A program made the translations under genes and the position numbers. Of a stretch of 55,034 bases of DNA, positions 17,981 to 25,581 are shown in pieces. Every line of letters starts with the position of its first letter. Positions within the stretch are counted from its first letter, which is position 1. Source of the stretch: Armatimonadia bacterium (GTDB taxonomy: Bacteria; Armatimonadota; Zipacnadia; Zipacnadales; JABUFB01); contig JBDKVB010000149.1 in the NCBI GenBank assembly GCA_039679385.1, positions 1-55,034 on the forward strand. Reading direction: 5' to 3'. Below the pieces are notes generated by a model. That model saw only the letters and a list, made by a program, of their open reading frames with translations, was not told where the DNA came from and did not search any database.

Positions 17981-19261
17981 ATGAGAGCATCTGCGCTCAG
18001 GCGACGCTTGCTTCTTCCCCTGGCCGTGACGGTCTTTGCGACGCTGGCCTTGCACGCAAGGTGCCAGGCAGCGCCCGTCACGACCGCCGATCCTCGCGCG
18101 CCCAGAGCCGTCACCGTGACCAACGACAGCGAGGATAAGGCCGGCAGCACCCTCCTTGTCGAATGGAAAGCGCCGACAGCCCCGCCCGGCGAGGGCAAGG
18201 AGTTGGTCGGCTACCAGGTATCCGTGGCCGAGGAGGGTAAGGACTTCCAGCCCGAATCGCCCCTGCCGCCGAAGGCAACAGACTCCAAAGCGAAGGACCT
18301 CTATCCCGGACGCTCCTACCGGATCAAGGTGGCAGCCCTCTACGCCGAATCGGGATCGCCCTGGATCGCACCGGGAGCCGAGGCACCCAAACCCGAGCCC
18401 GGCAAACCCGCCGCGAAGCAGGCCGAGGTAGTCTCCTCCGCCGAAGTCGGCCCGGCGGTTCCCGTAGGACTGTGGTACGATCCGGCCAAGACCAATGTCC
18501 TCGTCGGTGTGCTGCTCTATACCATCGTCGTCATCCTGTGCTTCGCCTACGCGCGGCGCAAGGACATGTACGTGCGACCGATTGCCGGTCTGCAGGCTGT
18601 GGACGACGCCATTGGTCGGGCCACCGAGATGGGCCGACCAATGCTCTTCGTGTCGGGCCTGACCTACCTCGGCGAGATCTCCACCATCGCCTCCGCGCTG
18701 TTCCTCGGCCACCTTGCCAGGCGCACGGCCGCCTACGAGACCCCGATTCTGGTTCCCTGCTACGATCCGCTCGTCATGGCCGCCGAGCGCGAGATCGTCC
18801 GCGAGGCCTACCTCGAGGCCGGCCACCCGCAGACCTACCGGCCCGACAACATCTTCTTCGTCACCGACAGCCAGTTCGGCTACGTGGCCGCCGTCGACGG
18901 GCTCATGGTTCGCGAGAAGCCCGCAGCCAACTTCTTCGTCGGCTTCTTCTACGCCGAGTCCCTGATCCTGGCTGAAACGGGCAACCAGACCGGAGCCATC
19001 CAGATCGCCGCCACCGACGCCGACACCCAGATCCCCTTCTTCGTGACCGCCTGCGACTACACCCTGATGGGCGAAGAGCTGTACGCGGCCAGCGCTTACC
19101 TGTCTCGTCACCCGACCCTCCTGGCGCAGCTCAAAGGCCAGGACATCGGCAAAGCCATCATCACCTGTCTGCTGGTTCTGGGCACCCTTGCCGCGACCGC
19201 CGAAGCCTTCGGCTTCAAGCAGGTCGCCGATCTCGTCCTGAAGTGGTTCAGCGCGCAGTAG
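17981..19261 (+). CDS. FN3-DUF6754 membrane protein
   Basis: 426 residues. Signal peptide about 1-30, a fibronectin type III-like domain about 38-150 (LLVEWKAPTAP ... LYPGRSYRIKVAALY), a membrane helix about 170-192, then a DUF6754 domain about 195-385 with MYVRPIAGLQAVDDAIGRA, FVTDSQFGYVAAV and ACDYTLMGEELYAASAYLS, and a final helix about 391-412. The positive-inside rule places FN3 outside and DUF6754 in the cytoplasm. DUF6754 has no established function to my knowledge. It starts 39 nt after the previous stop and precedes a polytopic membrane protein by 30 nt. Confidence 0.8.
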   Translation: MRASALRRRLLLPLAVTVFATLALHARCQAAPVTTADPRAPRAVTVTNDSEDKAGSTLLVEWKAPTAPPGEGKELVGYQVSVAEEGKDFQPESPLPPKATDSKAKDLYPGRSYRIKVAALYAESGSPWIAPGAEAPKPEPGKPAAKQAEVVSSAEVGPAVPVGLWYDPAKTNVLVGVLLYTIVVILCFAYARRKDMYVRPIAGLQAVDDAIGRATEMGRPMLFVSGLTYLGEISTIASALFLGHLARRTAAYETPILVPCYDPLVMAAEREIVREAYLEAGHPQTYRPDNIFFVTDSQFGYVAAVDGLMVREKPAANFFVGFFYAESLILAETGNQTGAIQIAATDADTQIPFFVTACDYTLMGEELYAASAYLSRHPTLLAQLKGQDIGKAIITCLLVLGTLAATAEAFGFKQVADLVLKWFSAQ

Positions 19262-19291
19262 CCACACTCAAGGCGTCCCACCCAATCAACT

Positions 19292-19918
19292 ATGAAAGCA
19301 TTGCGCGTACACATCCCAATCCTGCTCGGCTTTCTCGGCGGCATGTTCTTCCTTGTGCAGTTCTTCATGCCGCACAAGGCGATCCAGGCCACCTACGAGG
19401 AGTTCAACATCTGGCTCCGGATCATCGCCGCCTTCGGCATCATCCTGGGGATCGCCAGCCTGATGTCGCGCCATCTGTCCAAGATTCGCCGCCGCCAGCA
19501 GGACTGGCAGTACAGCATCCTCACCGTCGTCTCCTTTGTGTTCGTCTGTGTCGTCGGCATCTGGAAGGGCAAGGACCCCGGCACCGCCTTCTCCTGGAGC
19601 TTCCAGAACATGCTGGTGCCCCTGGATGCGACGATGTTTGCGCTGCTGGCCTTCTTCATGGCCTCGGCAGCCTACCGGACCTTCCGGGCACGTACGCCTG
19701 AGGCCACCATCCTGCTCGTGGCCGCCGTCATCGTCATGCTGGGCCGGGTACCGATCGGCGAGATGATGTGGCACAAGCTCCCGGTGGTGACCGAGTGGCT
19801 GATGAGCGTGCCGGCCGTGGCCAGCAAGCGTGCCATCATCTTCGGGTCGGCGCTGGGCGGCATCGCCACCTCCCTGCGCATCATCCTGGGTATCGAGCGC
19901 TCGCACATCGGAGGATGA
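19292..19918 (+). CDS. Polytopic membrane protein of DUF6754 cluster
   Basis: 208 residues, about five to six membrane helices, starting MKALRVHIPILLGFLGGMFF. A basic cytoplasmic loop (SRHLSKIRRRQQDWQY, about residues 69-84) separates the first helices from the rest. Conserved-looking polar positions include WSFQNMLVPLDATMFALLAF and VPIGEMMWHKL. No family recognised. It is separated by 10 nt from the next gene and by 30 nt from the DUF6754 gene, so co-expression and complex formation are likely. Start codon ATG; Shine-Dalgarno weak. Confidence 0.75.
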   Translation: MKALRVHIPILLGFLGGMFFLVQFFMPHKAIQATYEEFNIWLRIIAAFGIILGIASLMSRHLSKIRRRQQDWQYSILTVVSFVFVCVVGIWKGKDPGTAFSWSFQNMLVPLDATMFALLAFFMASAAYRTFRARTPEATILLVAAVIVMLGRVPIGEMMWHKLPVVTEWLMSVPAVASKRAIIFGSALGGIATSLRIILGIERSHIGG

Positions 19919-19928
19919 GCATGCCGGG

Positions 19929-20783
19929 GTGAGCCAGGACTCGGCTGATCCCTATCGGTTCGTGCAGCGCCTTGCGAGCCTTGATCGTCGTTGGGTCTTC
20001 CTGGCGATCGCTGTCGCCGTCACGGCGCCCTTTGTCATGAAGTGGGTCATGCCCGTGGGCTCGGTGAACGCACGCACTCAGCGAGTGTTCGACGTCTTGC
20101 AGAAGGCCCAGCCGGGTGAGGCGGTCATGATCGCCTTTGACTACGGCCCGGCGGCGATGCCCGAGCTGCAGCCCATGGCCGTCGCTCTGATCCGCCACGC
20201 CCTGAGCCGGAATCTGCGCGTCGTCGCCGTCGCGCTGGACCTTCAGGGCGTGCTGCTGGCCGATGCCGCCTTCGCGCAGGCAAGCAAGGGGATCGCGGGC
20301 AAAGAGGCCACCCGGGACTATGTGAACCTGGGGTTCAAGCCCGGCTACGAGCTCGTGATCCTGGGCATGGGCTCCAATCTCGTCAAGACCTACGCTCAGG
20401 ATGCCGCCGGACACTCGACCGCCGGCCTTCCTGTCCTGCGAGGCCTGGCGAAGCTGTCGGACCTGCGGCTGGTCATCGACCTGGCCCAGAGCGACACACC
20501 GACGGCGTGGATTCTGTTCGGCTATGAGCGGTTCCATGTGCCCCTGGCGGCGGGTGTGACGGCGGTCATGGCGACCGACTTCTATCCCTACCTGGGGACC
20601 GGGCAGCTAACCGGCCTCATCAGCGGCCTCAAGGGGGCGGCTGAGTACGAGACACTGCTCGGCAAGCCCGACAAGGGCACGCTGGGGATGACTTCCCAGT
20701 CGGTGGCCCATGTGATGGTCGTGTTCCTGGTGCTGCTGGGCAACCTTGGCTACATGCTGGCGCGTCGTCGCCCGCAATCCTGA
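19929..20783 (+). CDS. Membrane-anchored alpha/beta protein, paralog A
   Basis: 284 residues with a GTG start. GGAGG ends 14 nt upstream, so the exact start is uncertain. N-terminal helix about residues 20-38 after SLDRRW, and a C-terminal helix about 260-278 followed by ARRRPQS. Positive-inside charges place the central ~220 residues outside the cytoplasm. That domain has strand-helix alternation with FDYGPAAMPEL, YVNLGFKPG, ILGMGSNLVKTY and GVTAVMATDFYPYL. It is a tandem paralog of the next gene; both keep GMTSQSVAH before the last helix. Function unknown. Confidence 0.78.
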   Translation: MSQDSADPYRFVQRLASLDRRWVFLAIAVAVTAPFVMKWVMPVGSVNARTQRVFDVLQKAQPGEAVMIAFDYGPAAMPELQPMAVALIRHALSRNLRVVAVALDLQGVLLADAAFAQASKGIAGKEATRDYVNLGFKPGYELVILGMGSNLVKTYAQDAAGHSTAGLPVLRGLAKLSDLRLVIDLAQSDTPTAWILFGYERFHVPLAAGVTAVMATDFYPYLGTGQLTGLISGLKGAAEYETLLGKPDKGTLGMTSQSVAHVMVVFLVLLGNLGYMLARRRPQS

Positions 20784-20825
20784 CCTTCGTCACCGACCTG
20801 CCGGGTCCGCGCGAAGGTCCTGGGC

Positions 20826-21650
20826 TTGGATTTCATGCAACGATTTGTCGCCCTCGACCGCAGATGGATCTTCCTGGTGATCGGCCTCGCCGTCGCTGCA
20901 CCCTTCCTGTTCCATTGGGCGCTGCCGGTGGCGTCGGTTAGCGACCGCACCAAGAACGTGTACGACTACATCGAGGCGGCCAAGCCGGGCGACGCGATCC
21001 TGATCTCCTTCTCCTATGGCCCGGCGGCCATGCCCGAGCTACATCCTATGGCGCTGGCCGTCCTGCGTCATGCCCTCAGCAAGGACCTGCGCGTCGTCGC
21101 CATGAGCATGTCGGTGCAGGGCAGCCTGATGGCCGATGACGCGCTGGCGAAGGTCGCCAAAGACTTCCCCAACAAGAAGGACGGCACCGACTTCGTCAAT
21201 CTGGGCTTCAAGCCCGGCGGCTACCTTGTCGTGCTCGGGATGGGCGACAACATCCCCAAGACCTATCCCGCCGACTCCAAGAAGCGGCCCCTGGGTACGC
21301 TGCCTGTGATGCGGGGCCTTATGGGCCTCAAGGACCTGCGGATGGTGCTCGACCTGGCTTCGAGCCGAACGCCCGACACCTGGATCCTGTTCGGACACGA
21401 GCGCTTCAAAGCCGACGTGGCGCTGGGCGTGACCGCGGTCATGGCGACGGACTACTACCCGTATCTGAGCACCAAGCAGATTCTGGGCCTGCTCAACGGA
21501 CTGCGCGGTGCCGCGGATTACGAGGCGCTGCTTGGCAGGCAGGACAACGGCTTCCTGGGGATGACGAGCCAGTCGGTCGCACACCTGCTCATCATCCTCT
21601 TTGTCCTCCTGGGTAACATCGGCTATTTCGCCACAAGGAAGCGCCCCTGA
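20826..21650 (+). CDS. Membrane-anchored alpha/beta protein, paralog B
   Basis: 274 residues, the same layout as the preceding gene: LDRRWIFLVIGLAVAAP near the N-terminus, an outer alpha/beta domain with FSYGPAAMPEL, FVNLGFKPGG, LGMGDNIPKTY and GVTAVMATDYYPYL, then GMTSQSVAH and a terminal helix. The TTG at 20826 has GAAGG 8 nt upstream and is preferred over ATG 20835, which lacks a Shine-Dalgarno. Conservation of the same motifs in both copies, with different intervening sequence, suggests two distinct subunits of one complex rather than a recent duplication. Confidence 0.78.
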   Translation: MDFMQRFVALDRRWIFLVIGLAVAAPFLFHWALPVASVSDRTKNVYDYIEAAKPGDAILISFSYGPAAMPELHPMALAVLRHALSKDLRVVAMSMSVQGSLMADDALAKVAKDFPNKKDGTDFVNLGFKPGGYLVVLGMGDNIPKTYPADSKKRPLGTLPVMRGLMGLKDLRMVLDLASSRTPDTWILFGHERFKADVALGVTAVMATDYYPYLSTKQILGLLNGLRGAADYEALLGRQDNGFLGMTSQSVAHLLIILFVLLGNIGYFATRKRP

Positions 21651-21782
21651 GTCTGAGCCTGATACAGGTCGCTGGACGCAGGGCTTTCAGTGAGTGACAG
21701 GCAGGCGAGGCGTCTGCAAGGACCGTCGGCAGGAGTCTGCTCTTCGCGGATCCGCTCTCGGTGATCGCCTCAGGAGACTGCG

Positions 21783-22496
21783 ATGGAACAAGCCCAACAG
21801 GCGGCAGTGCAGTGGTTGGGGATCTCGGCTGACGTGTGGGGCACCTGGCTCGCTGCCCTTCTCACGCTGGCGATCTTCAGCTTCCTGTACGCCGATAACC
21901 CGGTGTACAAGGCAGCCGAGCACCTCTTCGTGGGTGTCTCGGCGGCCTACGGTGTCGTCATCACCTACCACGACTACGTGATGCCCGACATCTTCCGCCC
22001 GCTGTTTCGACCCGGCGAGGCAACGCCGCCGCTGGAGCATCCCAAGTACCTACTGATTGTTCCGCTGGCCATCGGGGCGCTGCTGCTGACGCGCTTCATC
22101 CCCAAGATCGACTACCTCTCACGCTGGCCGATCGCCCTGTCCATGGGCGCCGCCGCGGGTCTGGGCATTCCCGTCTCCGTCCAGGGCTACTTCCTGGAGC
22201 AGATGAGCGGAACCATGAAGCCGCTGTGGCCGATCGCCGGGCAGGTCACTCCGGCCGATGCCCTCAACAACTTCCTGATTGTCCTGGGGGTCATCTGTAC
22301 CCTCAGCTATTTCTACTTCTCGCTCGAACACAAGGGCTTGCTGGGCAAGGCCTCCAAGGTAGGAATCTGGTTCCTGATGGTGGCCTTCGGTGCGGGTTTC
22401 GGCAACACGGTCATGGCCCGTATCTCCCTGCTCATCGGCCGCGTACAGTTCCTGCTGTATGACTTCTGGCCGACCTTGCGTCACCCCTTCGGATGA
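21783..22496 (+). CDS. Polytopic membrane protein ending the DUF6754 cluster
   Basis: 237 residues, six to seven membrane helices, AGGAG Shine-Dalgarno before the ATG. Hydrophilic links include EHPKYLLIVPL and YADNPVYKAAEHLFVGVSAAYGV, the latter probably within the membrane. The C-terminus LYDFWPTLRHPFG is cytoplasmic or outside; topology is unclear. No known family recognised. It follows paralog B by 132 nt and ends the run of same-strand membrane genes beginning at 16817. Confidence 0.72.
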   Translation: MEQAQQAAVQWLGISADVWGTWLAALLTLAIFSFLYADNPVYKAAEHLFVGVSAAYGVVITYHDYVMPDIFRPLFRPGEATPPLEHPKYLLIVPLAIGALLLTRFIPKIDYLSRWPIALSMGAAAGLGIPVSVQGYFLEQMSGTMKPLWPIAGQVTPADALNNFLIVLGVICTLSYFYFSLEHKGLLGKASKVGIWFLMVAFGAGFGNTVMARISLLIGRVQFLLYDFWPTLRHPFG

Positions 22497-22615
22497 TGCT
22501 CCGCCGAAGGATTCCGCGCGCCCTTTCTTGCCGTGCAGCCCTGGGCGAAGTACCGCCTCAGCGCCGGCTTGCCTGAGCAAGCTCCCTGCGCGAGGTCGAC
22601 CGTGAGGACAGGCCG

Positions 22616-23587
22616 ATGATCGCCCCAGTTTTCCGTCTCCCTCTGTTGGTCGCCCCCTTCTTGCTCCTGGCACTTCCCGCACCGATCGGAGCTCAGATCG
22701 TGAGTGACTCCCGCCCGGCCAAGGTGGCCGCAGAGACCCCGACTCTGTGTATCGGCCTCGTCGCCGACGTGCAGTATGCCGACAAGGACACCGTGGGCCG
22801 TCGCCGCTATCGTGAAGCCGGCGACAAGCTTCGTGCCTGTGTCGCCGACCTTGCCACCCGAAAGCTCGACTTCGTGGTTGACCTCGGCGACCTGATCGAC
22901 GGTCACGGCGCACTCAGCCAGGCAGAGCTTGACCAGATGTGCGCGCTGTACAAGGCTCTTCCGGTGCCGGTGCACCACGTGATAGGCAACCACGACCTGC
23001 TGGTGGGCCGACCGGCGCTGATGCGCAGCTTCGGCCTGACGACGCCCTACTACGAGTGGCGGCTCAGGGGCTGGCGGTTCCTCGTCCTTGACGCGATGGA
23101 GATCAGCAGCCTCGCACCGATCGGCCCGGAGGAGAAGGCCCTGGCCAAGGACTATCTGGCCCGGCAGCCCAATCTCCAGACCTACAACGGCGCCCTCACC
23201 GACCGGCAACTGGGCTGGCTTCGCGAGCGGCTGGCCGACGTCCGCCGGTGTGGCGAGCGAGCGATCGTGCTGTGCCATCTCCCGACGGTCCTTCCGGCCA
23301 GCAACGCCTACCACCTGATCTGGAACCACGAACAGGTCGCCGCAATCCTGGAGCAGTCCGGCTGCGTCGCCGCCTACCTCTCCGGTCATGACCATGCCGG
23401 AGGCTATGCCTTCCACGCGGGCATCCACCACCTGACGATGCCCGGTCTCGTCGAGGCGCCGGAGGGCGGCAACGGCTACGGGATTCTCGAGGTCTATCCC
23501 GACCGGCTCGTGCTCAGAGGCGTCGGAACTGTCGTCTCGCGCACCATGACACTCACCGCTAAGGAAGCAGAGGTCCAGGCACCATGA
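22616..23587 (+). CDS. Exported metallophosphoesterase, ADPRibase-Mn-like
   Basis: 323 residues, signal peptide about 1-26. Metal motifs in order: LVADVQYAD (about residues 47-55), DLGDLIDG, GNHD, CHLP and SGHDHAGGY. The DVQYAD-type first motif (Gln rather than His) and a nearby RRRYREA match Mn-dependent ADP-ribose/CDP-alcohol diphosphatases. Expected reaction is hydrolysis of a phosphodiester or pyrophosphate outside the cytoplasm; the true substrate is unknown. The stop overlaps the ATG of the UroD-like gene (ATGA), so the two are translationally coupled despite different compartments. Confidence 0.85.
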   Translation: MIAPVFRLPLLVAPFLLLALPAPIGAQIVSDSRPAKVAAETPTLCIGLVADVQYADKDTVGRRRYREAGDKLRACVADLATRKLDFVVDLGDLIDGHGALSQAELDQMCALYKALPVPVHHVIGNHDLLVGRPALMRSFGLTTPYYEWRLRGWRFLVLDAMEISSLAPIGPEEKALAKDYLARQPNLQTYNGALTDRQLGWLRERLADVRRCGERAIVLCHLPTVLPASNAYHLIWNHEQVAAILEQSGCVAAYLSGHDHAGGYAFHAGIHHLTMPGLVEAPEGGNGYGILEVYPDRLVLRGVGTVVSRTMTLTAKEAEVQAP

Positions 23588-24624
23588 CACGCCGTGAGCG
23601 CGTTCTCGCCGCCATCGAGTTCAAAGGTCCCGATCGGTGCCCCATCGAGCACTACGCTTTCCCGGGCGCTATCCACCAGCATGGTCAGCGCCTGCTGGAC
23701 CTGGCGGAGCGCTACCCGGACGACTTCGGCAACGGGGTCTACCGCTCCGGGCAGCAGGCCTGGGAGGAGGGGCAGGACGTCAACGATGTGATCGAGTGGC
23801 AGGATGGCTGGGGCACCACCTGGCGTCGTCTGCGCGGCTACACCACCGGCGAGGTCTACCGACCGGCGATCCCGGACTGGGGTTCCTGGCGCGACTACCA
23901 GTTCCCGGCCTTGCCTCCCGACAGCCACTATGAGCAGTTCGCGGCCTCCGTTCAGCAGCGCCATCCCGAGGAGTTCGTCACCGCCTCCGGTGGCGGGTTC
24001 TTCCAGCTCATGCAGCACATGCGGGGACCGGCGAACTACTTCGAGGACCTCGCCGAGGACAACGAGGGCGTCCACGAGCTGGCCGACCGCATGGTCGACT
24101 TCAACCTCCACTCCATCGAGCGCTACGTGAAGGCGGGGTGCGACTGCATCCGCTTTGGTGATGACTGGGGCTCCCAGGACCGCCTGCTCATTCACCCCGA
24201 CATGTGGCGGCGGTTCTTCAAGCCCCGCTATGCGAAGATGTTTGCCGTGGCTCGCGATGCCGGCGCCCAGGTCTGGTTCCACACCGATGGATGGATCCTG
24301 GAGATCATCGACGACCTCATCGAGATCGGCGTCACCGTCTTGAACCCGCAGCATGCGTGCATGGGCACGAAAAGAGTAGGAGATATCTGTGGCGGCCGGG
24401 TTTGCATCCGCACGGACATCGACCGGCAATGGGTCATCCCCTTCGGCACACCGCAGGACGTTGAGGCGGCCGTCAAAGAGGCCATCGAGGCCTTCGGGTC
24501 CTTCAGCGGCGGCTGTATGCTACATGGCGAGATCGGTCCAAACGTTCCTTTCGAGAACATCGAGGCTCTCTATTCGGGCTTCTACGAATACGGCACCTAC
24601 CCACTGTCCTGGCTGACGAAGTAG
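23584..24624 (+). CDS. Uroporphyrinogen decarboxylase-like (methyltransferase family) protein
   Basis: 346 residues, UroD/MtaA/CmuA-type TIM barrel. Typical family segments are RERVLAAIEFKGPDRCPIEH at the N-terminus, FGDDWGSQDRLLIHPDMW in the middle, and PQDVEAAVKEAIEAF near the C-terminus. The heme-pathway substrate-binding N-terminus of true HemE is absent. Corrinoid methyltransferases of the family carry a zinc H-x-C after the fifth strand; here the matching place reads FHTDGW, with Asp instead of Cys. This makes classical Zn-thiolate chemistry doubtful. A role in O- or N-demethylation or sugar-acid breakdown is inference. Confidence 0.8.
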   Translation: MTRRERVLAAIEFKGPDRCPIEHYAFPGAIHQHGQRLLDLAERYPDDFGNGVYRSGQQAWEEGQDVNDVIEWQDGWGTTWRRLRGYTTGEVYRPAIPDWGSWRDYQFPALPPDSHYEQFAASVQQRHPEEFVTASGGGFFQLMQHMRGPANYFEDLAEDNEGVHELADRMVDFNLHSIERYVKAGCDCIRFGDDWGSQDRLLIHPDMWRRFFKPRYAKMFAVARDAGAQVWFHTDGWILEIIDDLIEIGVTVLNPQHACMGTKRVGDICGGRVCIRTDIDRQWVIPFGTPQDVEAAVKEAIEAFGSFSGGCMLHGEIGPNVPFENIEALYSGFYEYGTYPLSWLTK

Positions 24625-24705
24625 GGCCGAGTTGAGTCCCAGTTCCGTGCTGGCCTTGGCCGTCGCCAGGGACCGTCACCGCTGGCCTCCTCTGCACTTG
24701 AGGGA

Positions 24706-24732
24706 TTGAGAACAGCAACGATGTGCTATAAT
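24706..24732 (+). promoter_or_regulatory. Strong extended -10 promoter
   Basis: A perfect -10 TATAAT (24727-24732) with the extended element TG-N directly upstream (TGCTATAAT), and a -35-like TTGAGA at 24706-24711 with a 15-nt spacer. An alternative -35, TTGAGG at 24698, would be too far at 23 nt. In a GC-rich window this AT-rich site stands out. It should drive the small secreted protein gene at 24805, leaving a leader of about 65 nt. Confidence 0.72.
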
Positions 24733-24804
24733 GGAGTTGTCTTTAGCCACATGGGGAATTGGTCCAGGGGTGAATCAAAGCAATACCCAAGGGAGGCATC
24801 GGAC

Positions 24805-25179
24805 GTGAAGAAGATCATCGCAGTTGTGGCCTTGCTGTGCCTTGCCAGCGTCGCCTTGGCCGCTTCGGCGCCGGTTGTTAACTCGCCGAAGGACGGCGAC
24901 AAGATCGGCCCGAGCGTGTACCTGAACATCCAGACCGAAGGCAAGCAGTTCGTGATCGTCGTCACCGACGTCTATGTTCGTGGCAATAACAAGCCGGTCG
25001 GTTCGGTCCCGGGCATCCGCCACTGGACCAATGACGATGGCGCTCTCACCGTGCGCATCTCCACCCCGCGCGTAGTGAACGCCAAGAAGTCCGACATCAC
25101 CTACAAGATCCGTGTCTTCACCGCGACAGCCGCTGGCGAGAAGAGCCCTGAGACCGTCGTCACCTGCTATCCGGAGTAG
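24805..25179 (+). CDS. Small secreted protein, monocistronic
   Basis: 124 residues. GTG start with GGGAGG 8 nt upstream. Signal peptide MKKIIAVVALLCLASVALAA, then a ~100-residue all-beta domain (SPKDGDKIGPSVYLNI, IRHWTNDDGALTVRI, SDITYKIRVFTATAAG) that looks like an immunoglobulin or FN3-type sandwich. It contains one Cys, near the C-terminus. No family recognised. It has its own extended -10 promoter and a good intrinsic terminator 31 nt after the stop, so it is probably a separately and strongly expressed envelope or secreted protein. In-frame starts further upstream lie before the Shine-Dalgarno, in the leader. Confidence 0.75.
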   Translation: MKKIIAVVALLCLASVALAASAPVVNSPKDGDKIGPSVYLNIQTEGKQFVIVVTDVYVRGNNKPVGSVPGIRHWTNDDGALTVRISTPRVVNAKKSDITYKIRVFTATAAGEKSPETVVTCYPE

Positions 25180-25210
25180 CGGCTCGCCAAAGTCCTGCGA
25201 CCAACAGAGA

Positions 25211-25236
25211 GGGGCGGCCTTTGAGCCGCCCCTTTT
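25211..25236 (+). terminator. Intrinsic terminator after small secreted protein
   Basis: Perfect 8-bp stem GGGGCGGC (25211-25218) and GCCGCCCC (25225-25232) with a 6-nt loop, followed by TTTT (25233-25236). It lies between convergent genes and is oriented for the plus-strand gene. Confidence 0.85.
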
Positions 25237-25261
25237 CCGTGCGTGATCAGACTGCCTAGCC

Positions 25262-25546
25262 CTACTCGTCGACCCGTCGTGCCAGTATCCAGGTGCGGCG
25301 GCCCCCACCACGATCCAGGTACAGCTCGTACACCTCTCCCGCCGTCGTCCTCACCCTCCAGTAGTTGCGATGTCGTCGCCGGTACCAGGTGCGCGTCCTC
25401 TCGCCTGCAACGAAGCCGGTATCCGTCCACATGCTCTCGACCTGCGCGACCTCGTAGCGCTCGCCGCGCCACACGAAGACCTTCGGCTCGCGCAGCGTGT
25501 CCCCCTCATCGGTCATCTCAACCTGGATCGGCTCGGATATGAGCAT
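25262..25546 (-). CDS. DUF6504-like small protein
   Basis: 94 residues. Its content, KVFVWRGERYEVAQVESMW then RNYWRVRTTAGEVYELYLDR and WILARRVDE, matches the pattern of DUF6504-type proteins: a small beta-rich domain with conserved Trp and Arg residues. Function unknown. ATG 25546 has GGAG 8 nt upstream; a GTG at 25555 would overlap that site. It lies just downstream of the two DUF6259 genes on the same strand (35-nt gap), and convergent with the small secreted protein gene. Confidence 0.6.
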   Translation of the reverse strand: MLISEPIQVEMTDEGDTLREPKVFVWRGERYEVAQVESMWTDTGFVAGERTRTWYRRRHRNYWRVRTTAGEVYELYLDRGGGRRTWILARRVDE

Positions 25547-25581
25547 ACCAGTCACTCCGGCAAGGCTACCTGAGTCCCGAG

